Source: Pseudomonas inefficax (GTDB lineage: Bacteria; Pseudomonadota; Gammaproteobacteria; Pseudomonadales; Pseudomonadaceae). Taken from it: a stretch of DNA of 64,000 bases. The notes below the pieces were generated by a model, which worked only from the letters and a program-made list of their open reading frames with translations, had not been told where the DNA came from and searched no databases. Shown one piece after another: positions 1 to 18,947 of the stretch (positions within the stretch are counted from its first letter, which is position 1; every line of letters begins with the position of its first letter). The stretch is taken from NCBI RefSeq assembly GCF_900277125.1, contig NZ_OPYN01000200.1, forward strand, positions 1 through 64,000. Reading direction: 5' to 3'. Position numbers and translations under genes: made by a program.

Positions 1-82
1 TGCCGCTTGGTCCGTCCTGGGCCAGCACCACGGCCTCCTGCACAGTCGGCAATTCCAGCAAGCGTGCCTCGATCTCGCCCAG
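1..82 (-). pseudogene. Continuation of NRPS gene downstream of the internal stop
   Basis: On the minus strand the frame continues without another stop from the TAA at 83-85 to the window edge. It encodes LGEIEARLLELP and then VQEAVVLAQDGPSG. This matches the same place in the intact Ser module of the neighbouring NRPS gene (about 4300-4381), where the residue at the stop position is Glu. The stretch is therefore the rest of adenylation motif A8 and the start of the A-domain C-terminal subdomain. The remainder of the gene lies outside the window. Whether it is translated depends on whether the stop is real. Confidence 0.7.
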
Positions 83-2806
<2,724 letters not shown>

Positions 2807-2816
2807 AGGGAATCTC

Positions 2817-2870
2817 CTAAGAAATCAGCTCATCAATTTCCTCCGTAGTTAGACGGTTGAGTGGTGGCAT
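2817..2870 (-). pseudogene. Orphan NRPS C-terminal tail
   Basis: Immediately upstream of the third NRPS gene, the minus strand encodes MPPLNRLTTEEIDELIS followed by TAG. The last residues match the C-terminus of the second NRPS protein, which ends SLSMEELDELIS. No carrier domain precedes this tail; a 118-bp repeat array does. It looks like the surviving 3' end of an NRPS gene, either a deleted one or a duplicated end of the second gene. Its TAG stop overlaps the AGGAG ribosome-binding site of the downstream gene, which is how coupled NRPS genes are usually joined. Confidence 0.55.
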
Positions 2871-2929
2871 GGATTTAGATGGAATTCGGGTGAGGCAGCG
2901 CCCGGTGCGGGTACAGCGTGAGCCTGAGA

Positions 2930-3745
2930 CCTGCGCTCCACCGCATCGCCTGCTTCGCGGGTGAACCCGCTCCCACAGGAACCTCGTCAGCTGAAGGAGT
3001 GCGCCATACCTGTGGAAGCGGGCGCGCCCGCGAACACCGGCGCAGCCGGTGCCATCCACCGCGTCGCCTGCTTCGCGGGCATGCCCGCTCCCACAGCGAC
3101 CCCACCAGCCGACGGAATGCGCTGTACCTGTGGGAAAGGGTTCATCCGCGAACACCGGCGTAGCCGGTGCCATCCACCGCGTCGCCTGCTTCGCGGGTGA
3201 ACCCGCTCCCACAGGGTCCCCACCAGCTGAAGGAATGCACCGTACCTGTGGGAGCGGGTTCACCCGCGAACACCGGCGCAGCCGGTGCCATCCACCGCGT
3301 CGCCTGCTTCGCGGGCATGCCCGCTCCCACAGGAACCCCACCAGCCGACGGAACGTGCCATACCCTGTGGGAGCGGGTTCACCCGCGAACACCGGCGCAG
3401 CCGGTGCCATCCACCGCGTCGCCTGCTTCGCGGGCATGCCCGCTCCCACAGAGCCCCCGCCAGCTGACGGAATGCGCCATACCTGTGGGAGCGGGCGCGC
3501 CCGCGAACACCGGCGCAGCCGGTGCCATCCATCGCGTCGCCTGCTTCGCGGGCATGCCCGCTCCCACAGCGACCCCACCAGCCGACGGAACGTGCCATAC
3601 CCTGTGGGAGCGGGTTCACCCGCGAACACCGGCGTAGCCGGTGCCATCCACCGCGTCGCTTGCTTCGCGGGCATGCCCGCTCCCACAGGGCCCCCACCAG
3701 CTGAAGGAATGCACCGTACCTGTGGGAAAGGGTTTACCCACATGC
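2930..3745. repeat. Tandem array of seven ~118-bp REP units
   Basis: The core GCCTGCTTCGCGGG recurs near 2948, 3066, 3184, 3302, 3421, 3539 and 3657, a spacing of 118 or 119 bases. Each unit has two inverted REP arms (GGGCATGCCCGCTCCCACAG and its complement CTGTGGGAGCGGG), a small CACCGGCGCAGCCGGTG hairpin and a ~30-base spacer. The spacers alternate between a CAGCTGAAGG form and a CAGCCGACGG form. The hairpin tips vary (GCATGC, GTGAAC, GCGCGC). The array fills the space between the second and third NRPS genes. No stop-free frame in it looks like a protein; the long ORFs simply reflect repetition. Confidence 0.93.
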
Positions 3746-3763
3746 ACGGATCACATCACGGCC

Positions 3764-11611
<7,848 letters not shown>

Positions 11612-11612
11612 G

Positions 11613-14600
11613 TCAGGCCTCTGTGAATGCATTCATCATTTGTTCGATATCGCTCAGGCCGTCGTCGGAGAGCGACAGGCCCTGCTCGTCCAGCGCCTGG
11701 GCGAACGCGCGTAGTTCGGGGTGGCTGAAGATCAGCCGCAGGGGTATGTCCAGCCCCAGTTCGACGTTGATCCGCGACACGGCCTGGGCAGCCAGCAAGG
11801 AGTGGCCGCCCAGCTCGAAGAAGTTGTCGTTCAGGCCGACCCGGGCAACGCTCAGCAACTGCGCCCAGATGTTCGCCAACTGCTGCTGCCGCTCGGTCTG
11901 CGGCGCCTGGTAGTCGTGTTGTGGCTGGTTCGGGTCGGGCAGCGGCAGGGCCTTGCGATCGAGTTTGCCGCTGGGGGTCAGCGGCATGCTCGGCAGGGCC
12001 ACCAGGTAGGCCGGAATCATGTAGTCAGGCAGGCTGGCCTTGAGGTACTGCTTAAGGGCCTGGCGCAGATCGCCGCGGTAGCCTTCGGCCGGCACCGCGT
12101 AGGCGCACAGCTGCTTGCCACTGGGCAAGTCGATGGCCAGCACGGCGGCTTCGCGGACATCAGGGTGCGCGCGCAGGTACTGCTCGATCTCGCCCAGCTC
12201 GATACGGAAACCGCGCACCTTCACCTGGTGGTCGACTCGGCCGCGATAGGCCAACTGGCCGTTTTCGTCGTAGCAGCCAAGGTCGCCAGTGCGGTACAGC
12301 CGGCCACCGCCGACCGGGTCGAACGGGTCGGGGATGAAACGCTCGGCGGTGAGTGACGGCCGCTGGTGATAACCGCGCGCCAGGCACCCTGCACCGCCGA
12401 TGAACAGCTCGCCGGGCACGCCCACCGGCGTCGGCGCCAGGCCATCGTCCAGGGCATGCAAGGTACGCCCCGGCAAGGCACGGCCGATCGGCACCCCGCC
12501 CTGGCTGACCTGCTCCACGGTCATCTGCGAGCAGTCGTAGGTGGTGGCTACCACAGTGGCTTCGGTCGGGCCGTAGGTGTTCAGCAGGCGCACGGCTGGC
12601 GGGCCATTGACCAGCCAGGCGCGCAGGGCATCTTCCGGCACCGCCTCTCCCCCCACGTGAATCTGCTTCAGCCGGCCATAGGCCTCGGGGGCTCGGCGCT
12701 CCAGCGCCAGCAGGCGCCAGTAGGCTGCCGGCAGGTCGGCAATGGTCACGCCGTGACGATTGATCTCGTCCAGCAGCGTGGCGGTGTCCCACAGCCGCAG
12801 GTCGCGCAGCACCACACAGGCGCCCTGGGCCAGCGGCGGGAAGAACTGCTCGATGAAGCCGTCAAAGCTGATGGTGGCGAACTGCAGCACGCGGTCGCCC
12901 GGGGTGAGGCGCGAATAGTCGCCTGCCACCTGGCAGAACAGCGACAAGGAATGGTGGTCGATGGCCACGCCCTTGGGCATGCCGGTGGAGCCGGAGGTGT
13001 AGATGACATAGGCGAGGTTGTGCGGTGCAGCCAGGTTGGCCAGCGGCTCGGCGGGCCACGCCTGCAGCCACTCGGTGCCCGGTTCCAGTACCACGCAGGG
13101 CAATTGCTTGCCCAGTTGCAGGCGCTCCCGCGAGGGCGCATCGGCCAGCAGCAGGCCGATATTGCTGTCCTCGACCATATAGGCCAGGCGTTCTTGCGGG
13201 TAGTCGGGGTCCAGCGGCACATAGGCACCACCCGCCTTGAGGATGGCGACCAGCGCCAGGGCCATGCCCAGGCCGCGCTCGACAGCCACGCCGACCAGCG
13301 AGTCCGGGCCCACGCCCAGCGCCCGCAAGCGGTGGGCCAGCTGGTTGCTGCTGCGGTCCAGTTCGGCGTAGGTCATCTGCTGGTCGTCGAAGATCAGCGC
13401 CAGCGCATCCGGCCGCTCGTGGGCCTGGCGCGCCAGCAGCTGGTGCGCGCACAAGCCGCTGCCAGCCTGGGGCGCCGGGTTCCAGCCGTGGGTCAGCTGC
13501 TGGCGTTCGGCGCTGCCAAGGAAGTCCAGCTCGGCAATGCAGCGCCGTGGCTCGGCGCAGATGGCTTCCAGCAATGCTTGCCAATGCCCGGCCATGCGCT
13601 CGATACGTGCAGCATCGAACAGGTCGGTGGAATAGTTGAACGAGGCAGTCACGCCATCGGCGCGCTCCAGGGTATTGAGCGAGATGTCGTACTGCGCGCC
13701 CGGCTCCAGCAGGTCCACTTCCTTGACCTTCAGGCCGTGCAACGCATCACTGGACACCTGCTCGCCAAGGTCGCGCAGGTGGTTGTAGAGCACCTGGAAG
13801 AACGGGTTCACACCTTGGCTGCGGTCTGGGTACAGCGCCTCGGCTACCTCGAGGAACGGCACATCCTTGTTGGCCTGGGCCTGCAAGGTGGTTTCCTTGA
13901 TCGCCGCCAGCAACTGCGGGAAAGGCTGGCTGCCATCGACACTGATACGGGCCACCACCACGTTGATGAAGAAGCCGATCAGCCCTTCCAGTTCCAGGCG
14001 GTTGCGGTTGGTGACCGGCACGCCGATGTTGAGCGTGTCCTTGCGGCTGTAGCGCGCAAGCACAATGGCATAGGCCGCCAGGAACACATGGAACAGCGTG
14101 GCGTTGGATGCCACCGCCAGGGCGCGCAGGCGCTCGGTTAGGGCTTGGGGCAGGCGCACGTCGAAGCGGCTGCCCTGGTAGCTTTTGACCTGCGGGCGAA
14201 TGCGGTCGGCAGGCAGTTCCAGCACTTCGAAGTCGTCTTCCAGGCGGGCCTTCCAGTAGTCGATCTGCGCCTGCATCTGCCCCTCGGCCAGCCACTTGCG
14301 CTGCCAGTCGGCGAAGTCGGCGTACTGCACCGGCAGCGGCTCGACGGTTTGCGCCTGGCCTGTGGCGGCGGCGTTGTAGGCAGCGGCGAACTCGCGTACC
14401 AGCAGGCTCATCGACCAGCCATCGGAGACGATATGGTGCAAGGTCAGCGACAGCAGGTGCTCCTGCGCATGCACCTTGAACAGCCGGGCGCGCAGCAGCG
14501 GACCGCGCTCCAGATCGAACGGGACGAAGGCCTCGGCTTGCAGCTTGCGCATTTGTGCGGCGTGGTCCTGGCCGCTGATGTCTTCGAAACCGATCGGGAC

Positions 14601-17600
14601 CGTGGCGGCCGGCAAGATACGCTGCCAGGGCAAGCCATCGGCCTCGACGAACACCGTGCGCAACGATTCGTGGCGGGCCACCAAGGCATCCAGCGCTGCC
14701 TGCACGGCGGCGCGGTCGAGGTGGCCCTGCATGCGCACGGCCATTGGTGTGTTGTAGGCCAGGCTTTCGGGGTTGAGCTTCCAGAACAGCCACTGGCGGT
14801 TCTGCGAGCGGGACACCGGCAGTGGTTGCTGGCGGTCGAGGATCTCGATGTCCAGGCCTTCGCCCTGCTCGCCTTCGGCCACTGCCTGGGCAAAGGCCTG
14901 CAGGTCGACGGTGTCGAACAGGCTGCGCAGCGGGATATCCACGCCCAATTGCTTGCGTATCCGCGATACCGCCTGGGTGGCCAGTAGCGAATGGCCGCCA
15001 AGGGCAAAGAAGTTGTCGCCCAGGCCTACCTGCGGTACTTGCAGGACCTGCGCCCAGATCTGTGCCAACTGCGTTTGCAGCGGAGTCTGCGGCGCTTGAT
15101 AGGCCACCTGGGTGGCGACGGGTTCCGGCAACGCCTTGACATCGACCTTGCCGTTGACCGTGACCGGCAGCTGTTCCAGCACCATCAGGTGGGTCGGCAC
15201 CATGTGTTCGGGCAGCAGGCTCTTGAGGCTGGCGCGGATCGATTCCTGCCAGGTCAGGCTATCGGCCGGCATCTGGCTGGGCACCAGCCAGGCAGCCAGT
15301 TGCAGTTGCGGCGCCTGGCCATGTACGCGAACCAGGGCATTGGCGACACCGCCCAGGGCACGCAGCTGGTTCTCGATTTCGGCAAGTTCAACGCGATAGC
15401 CACGGATCTTCACCTGGCCATCCATGCGCCCGGCGAACTGCAGGTCGCTGCCTTGGCGAACCCAGTCACCGCTGCGGTACAGGCGCTGGCCGTGGCCGTT
15501 CGGGTCGGGAACGAAGCGCTCGGCGGTGAGTGCCGGGCGATTCAGGTAGCCACGGGCCAGGCCGGCGCCACCGATGTACAGCTCGCCCTTGGCTTTGGCC
15601 GGCAAGGGTTGCAGGCAGCGGTCGAGCACCGCGACGCGGGTGTTGGCCAGCGGCTGGCCGAGGCTGGCCTGCTCGTCCAGTTCGGCGACCAGCACACCGA
15701 CGGTGGTTTCGGTCGGGCCATAGTGGTTGAACACCTTGAGCGCCGGGGCCAGGTTGCGGACCTTGCCCAGCAGGTTCGGGCTGATGGCCTCGCCGCCGAG
15801 CACCAGGCAGTGTGCCGGCAGCGCCGAGCGGCCTGCCACCAACATGGCCTCCAGGTGCGACGGTACGATCTTCAGCGCGTCTACCCGGTGTTCGGCCAGG
15901 TAGGCGGCGAAGCCTTCGGCATCCAGCACCTGCTCGCGCAGCAGCAAATGCAAGGTGTGGCCGCCGCACAAGGCGCCGAACAGCATGGTGTGGCCAAGGT
16001 CGGCAGCCGGGGTCGAGACCTGGGCCATGCTGCGGATCCGCTCGACCGGCAAACGCGCAGCGATGCCTTCGACGTAGTTGGCCAGGGCGCCGTGGCTGAT
16101 CGCCACGCCCTTGGGCTGGCCGGTGGTGCCGGAGGTGTAGATCACGTAGGCCAGGCTGGCCGGCACCGGGGCGATGCGGGCGGCGCTGCCGTTGCCGGTT
16201 TGTACCCAGTCCCAGCGCTGCACGCCCTCGGGCAGTTCGGCCGGCCAGTTACCGGGCGCCAGTACCAGGCGCGTACCGCTGTCGGCAAGCATGTAGGCCA
16301 AGCGTTCGGCCGGCTGCTCGGGCTCCAGTGGCAGGTAGGCGCCACCGGCCTTGAGCACGCCGAGGATACTGGCGAGCATGCCGACACTGCGGTCGGCCAG
16401 CACGCCGACCAGTGTGTCCGGCCCCACCCCGGCGTCGACCAATCGGCTGGCGATGTCTTCAGCACGGGCATCGAGTTCGGCGAAGCTGGCCTGCTCGCCC
16501 GCAGCCATTACCGCCGTGCGCTCGGGGTGACGGCTGGCGGCGGCGGCAAAGCGCTGGTGGACCAGCAGCGTTGCGTCAGCCTGCGCAGGCGCGCCAACGG
16601 CAGCAGCCAGGCCTGGCAATGGCAGCTCGCCGACTGCCCCACCCGCTTCGTCGGCCAATGCCTGTACCAGTGCCAGCCACTGCTCGCCAAGGGCTTCGAC
16701 CGTAGCCCCATCGAACACATCGGTCGCATAGGTGAACGCCGCGTGCAGCTCCCCCGCTCGCTCATGGGTATCCAGCGCCAGGTCGAAGCGGGCGCTGTGC
16801 TTTGCCAGGGTGACCGGCGCCAGGCTCAGGCCGGAGCGGGTCTCGATGGCCTGCACATCCGCCACCTGCGCCTGGTGGTTGAACAGTACGCGGAACAGCG
16901 GGCTCTCGCTGCTGCGCGGAAGGTCCAGGGCTTCGACCAGTTGCTCGAACGGCAGGTCCTGGTGGCTTTGCGCGCCCACGGCGGTTTCGCGCACGCGCTG
17001 GAGCAGGCCGGTAATATCCAGCAGTGGGTCGATTTCGGTGTGCAGTACCTGGGTATTGATGAAGCAGCCGATCAGCCCTTGGCTTTCGCCGCGGTTGCGG
17101 TTGGCGATGGGTACGCCGACACGGATCGCCGACTGGCCGCTGTAGCGCTGCAGCAGCAGTTTGAAGGCTGCCAGCAGAACCATGAACAGAGTGACGTTGT
17201 GCTTGCGTGCCAGGCCGCGCAGGCGTTCGGCGACATCTGCGGCGATGGTGAACTCGTGACGCGCGCCGCGATAGCTGGGGCGGCCCTGGCGGCTGCGGTC
17301 CAGTGGCAATTCCAGCGGCGAATGGTCGTCGCCCAGGCGCGCCTGCCAGTAGGCCAGCTGGCGCTCCTGCTCACCGGCCTGGAGCCAGCTGCGCTGCCAC
17401 AGGGCGTAGTCGCGGTACTGGATCGGCAGCGGTTCCAGGCGGGCTTCGCTGCCGGCCACAGCGGCGTCGTACAGGCGCAGGAATTCGTCGATCAGCACGT
17501 TCATCGACCAGCCGTCGGCGACGATGTGGTGCAGGGTAAGCAGCAGTATGTGCTCCTGGGCGGCCAGTTGCAGCAGGCGCACACGCAGCAGCGGGCCGCT

Positions 17601-18077
17601 GGCCAGGTCGAAGGGGGCCAGGGCTTCGGCTTCGGCGATGGTTTCGATGGCGGCCTGACGGGCGCCTTCATCCAGGCCGGCCAGGGCATCCTGGTGCAGC
17701 TGCAACGGGGCGGCACTGGCATCGACCTGCTGGCGCACGTCATCGCCGTCGGCGGCGAAGCGGGTGCGCAGGGTTTCGTGGCGGGCCACCAGGGCATCGA
17801 AGGCGTGCTGCAGGGCGGCCAGGTCCAGCGGGCCATTCAGGCGCACGGCCATGGGCAGGTTGTACGCCGCACCTTGCGGGTCGAGTTGCCAGAGAAACCA
17901 CATGCGCCGCTGCGCGTACGACAACTGGTCACGCTCGGCCACCTCAACCCCGGGCGCGATCGGTAGCACGGAAAAATCCATGCCCTCGCCCTGCAGCGCC
18001 TTGAGGAACATGCGGCGCTTGTCGGGGCTGAGTTCGATGAAGCGGCGGGCGAGCTTGAGCGTTTGGTCGGCATTCAT
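11613..18077 (-). CDS. Pyoverdine NRPS, C-A(Asp)-T-C-A(Lys)-T
   Basis: This is a two-module peptide synthetase of 2154 residues. Module 1 has a C domain (HHIVADG near 186), an A domain (TSGTTG near 649; code D-L-T-K-V-G-H-V-G, Asp) and a carrier (LGGHSLL near 1028). Module 2 has a C domain (HHIVSDG near 1215), an A domain (TSGSTG near 1695; code D-G-E-D-H-G-T-V-V, the pyoverdine Lys code) and a carrier (near 2090). It has no E domain or thioesterase, so it passes the chain to the next synthetase. I chose ATG at 18077 over a frame opening at 18209, because an exact iron-starvation sigma box (18116-18139) lies inside that longer frame and implies a transcript starting near 18108. It is the first gene of the NRPS operon. 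Confidence 0.95.
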   Translation of the reverse strand: MNADQTLKLARRFIELSPDKRRMFLKALQGEGMDFSVLPIAPGVEVAERDQLSYAQRRMWFLWQLDPQGAAYNLPMAVRLNGPLDLAALQHAFDALVARHETLRTRFAADGDDVRQQVDASAAPLQLHQDALAGLDEGARQAAIETIAEAEALAPFDLASGPLLRVRLLQLAAQEHILLLTLHHIVADGWSMNVLIDEFLRLYDAAVAGSEARLEPLPIQYRDYALWQRSWLQAGEQERQLAYWQARLGDDHSPLELPLDRSRQGRPSYRGARHEFTIAADVAERLRGLARKHNVTLFMVLLAAFKLLLQRYSGQSAIRVGVPIANRNRGESQGLIGCFINTQVLHTEIDPLLDITGLLQRVRETAVGAQSHQDLPFEQLVEALDLPRSSESPLFRVLFNHQAQVADVQAIETRSGLSLAPVTLAKHSARFDLALDTHERAGELHAAFTYATDVFDGATVEALGEQWLALVQALADEAGGAVGELPLPGLAAAVGAPAQADATLLVHQRFAAAASRHPERTAVMAAGEQASFAELDARAEDIASRLVDAGVGPDTLVGVLADRSVGMLASILGVLKAGGAYLPLEPEQPAERLAYMLADSGTRLVLAPGNWPAELPEGVQRWDWVQTGNGSAARIAPVPASLAYVIYTSGTTGQPKGVAISHGALANYVEGIAARLPVERIRSMAQVSTPAADLGHTMLFGALCGGHTLHLLLREQVLDAEGFAAYLAEHRVDALKIVPSHLEAMLVAGRSALPAHCLVLGGEAISPNLLGKVRNLAPALKVFNHYGPTETTVGVLVAELDEQASLGQPLANTRVAVLDRCLQPLPAKAKGELYIGGAGLARGYLNRPALTAERFVPDPNGHGQRLYRSGDWVRQGSDLQFAGRMDGQVKIRGYRVELAEIENQLRALGGVANALVRVHGQAPQLQLAAWLVPSQMPADSLTWQESIRASLKSLLPEHMVPTHLMVLEQLPVTVNGKVDVKALPEPVATQVAYQAPQTPLQTQLAQIWAQVLQVPQVGLGDNFFALGGHSLLATQAVSRIRKQLGVDIPLRSLFDTVDLQAFAQAVAEGEQGEGLDIEILDRQQPLPVSRSQNRQWLFWKLNPESLAYNTPMAVRMQGHLDRAAVQAALDALVARHESLRTVFVEADGLPWQRILPAATVPIGFEDISGQDHAAQMRKLQAEAFVPFDLERGPLLRARLFKVHAQEHLLSLTLHHIVSDGWSMSLLVREFAAAYNAAATGQAQTVEPLPVQYADFADWQRKWLAEGQMQAQIDYWKARLEDDFEVLELPADRIRPQVKSYQGSRFDVRLPQALTERLRALAVASNATLFHVFLAAYAIVLARYSRKDTLNIGVPVTNRNRLELEGLIGFFINVVVARISVDGSQPFPQLLAAIKETTLQAQANKDVPFLEVAEALYPDRSQGVNPFFQVLYNHLRDLGEQVSSDALHGLKVKEVDLLEPGAQYDISLNTLERADGVTASFNYSTDLFDAARIERMAGHWQALLEAICAEPRRCIAELDFLGSAERQQLTHGWNPAPQAGSGLCAHQLLARQAHERPDALALIFDDQQMTYAELDRSSNQLAHRLRALGVGPDSLVGVAVERGLGMALALVAILKAGGAYVPLDPDYPQERLAYMVEDSNIGLLLADAPSRERLQLGKQLPCVVLEPGTEWLQAWPAEPLANLAAPHNLAYVIYTSGSTGMPKGVAIDHHSLSLFCQVAGDYSRLTPGDRVLQFATISFDGFIEQFFPPLAQGACVVLRDLRLWDTATLLDEINRHGVTIADLPAAYWRLLALERRAPEAYGRLKQIHVGGEAVPEDALRAWLVNGPPAVRLLNTYGPTEATVVATTYDCSQMTVEQVSQGGVPIGRALPGRTLHALDDGLAPTPVGVPGELFIGGAGCLARGYHQRPSLTAERFIPDPFDPVGGGRLYRTGDLGCYDENGQLAYRGRVDHQVKVRGFRIELGEIEQYLRAHPDVREAAVLAIDLPSGKQLCAYAVPAEGYRGDLRQALKQYLKASLPDYMIPAYLVALPSMPLTPSGKLDRKALPLPDPNQPQHDYQAPQTERQQQLANIWAQLLSVARVGLNDNFFELGGHSLLAAQAVSRINVELGLDIPLRLIFSHPELRAFAQALDEQGLSLSDDGLSDIEQMMNAFTEA

Positions 18078-18115
18078 GTCGAGCGGTGTCCTGGCAGTCG
18101 AGCGGTAACTGTCAG

Positions 18116-18139
18116 ACGAAGGTGTGGGGGGGTGATTTA
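18116..18139 (-). promoter_or_regulatory. PvdS/PfrI-type iron-starvation box
   Basis: Read on the minus strand the sequence is TAAAT, 16 bases, then CGT. This is the -35/-10 consensus of the extracytoplasmic sigma factor that drives pyoverdine genes when iron is short. The CGT is 38 bases from the ATG of the first NRPS gene, leaving a leader of about 30 bases. Confidence 0.8.
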
Positions 18140-18147
18140 GTGTGTAT

Positions 18148-18420
18148 GGCACCGGCTGCGCCGGTGATCGCCGGCAAGCCAGCTCCCACACCGACCGCGC
18201 AGGTTTCAAGGTCTATGAGCAAGGCCATAGCCGCTACAGGAATGGCGCCAGCCAGGACGGGACGCTATCCCGTGGGAGCGGGCGTGCCCGCGAAGCAGGC
18301 GCCGCGGTGGCTGGCACCGGCTGCGCCGGTGTTCGCGGGTAAACCCGCTCCCACAGGGGCCGTGCATGGCCTGTGACATGCACAATCCCTGTGGAAGCGG
18401 CTTTAGCCGCGAAAGGGTCA
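18148..18420. repeat. Cluster of REP elements upstream of NRPS operon
   Basis: Three pieces are visible. There is a half element near 18148-18192 (CACCGGCTGCGCCGGTG hairpin). A full inverted pair lies at 18270-18355 with GGGCGTGCCCGC and GGGTAAACCC tips. A third arm near 18386-18418 has a GGCTTTAGCCGC tip. The cluster lies just upstream of the iron-starvation box without interrupting it. Confidence 0.8.
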
Positions 18421-18456
18421 GCCCAGCCAATACAAGGATCAGCGCATCAACCCCAA

Positions 18457-18580
18457 CTAGGCATCATCCAACAACGCCTTGGCCATGGCTGCGAAGTAAT
18501 GCGAAGCCCAGAGCATCTGCTGATCGCCATCCATCAAACCGGTCAGTGACGGTTGTAGGGTATTTCGCAGGGGGTGGAGT
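18457..18580 (-). pseudogene. Possible remnant of a small DUF3077-like protein
   Basis: On the minus strand the frame ending in TAG at 18457 encodes LMDGDQQMLWASHYFAAMAK and then ALLDDA. This resembles the C-terminus of short Pseudomonas proteins of the DUF3077 kind, which end with a helix such as YxxEMAKALxxD. Upstream in the same frame the text no longer looks like that family, and no well-placed start is visible before the inverted repeat at 18682. I read it as a decayed fragment, but the family link comes from memory of the motif and is weak. Confidence 0.3.
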
Positions 18581-18681
18581 TGCCGGTCCCGAGGCGTAGG
18601 AAGAGTCTGGGATTGTTGTAAGTTGCAGGAGGCAAGTCTTGAGAATGCGTCAGGGCTGACAGGTGTTCGCCATGACAGGTT

Positions 18682-18925
18682 CAGCGCCTGTGAGATCGAG
18701 CGCCGCCCGCGCGGCGCTTCGCAGCACAAGGCTGCTCCTACATCTGTTTCGGGCCAGTAACGCCTGTGCCAGTGCACGCGACCGCCTTGTTTTCTGACAC
18801 GATATCGAGGTGAACGCCAAGGGGCCGCGTGCTTGTATCGCAGGAATAACTGGCCCGAAACAGATGTAGGAGCAGCCTTGTGCTGCGAAGCGCCGCGCGG
18901 GCGGCGCTCGATCTCACAGGCGCTG
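18682..18925. repeat. Perfect 77-bp inverted repeat with 90-bp loop
   Basis: The arms 18682-18758 and 18849-18925 are exact reverse complements over 77 bases. Inside each arm are a CGCCGCCCGCGCGGCG palindrome and a CGCAGCACAAGGCTGCTCC REP-like core that recurs near 38950-39035. The loop encodes nothing I recognise. The structure lies just downstream of the hydroxylase gene (minus strand) and could act as its terminator. Confidence 0.92.
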
Positions 18926-18947
18926 CAAAACCAAAGGCATACACCTG

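Noticed and set aside
2930-3745. CRISPR array
   Set aside because: Units are 118 bases, internally palindromic and match solitary elements elsewhere. Spacers are short variants of each other rather than unique, and no cas genes are nearby.
18078-18209. 44-residue N-terminal extension of the first NRPS protein
   Set aside because: The stretch holds an exact iron-starvation promoter and has no similarity to condensation domains.
18682-18925. Insertion sequence with 77-bp terminal inverted repeats
   Set aside because: The 90-base loop cannot encode a transposase and I see no target duplication, so I treat it as a REP-type inverted repeat.
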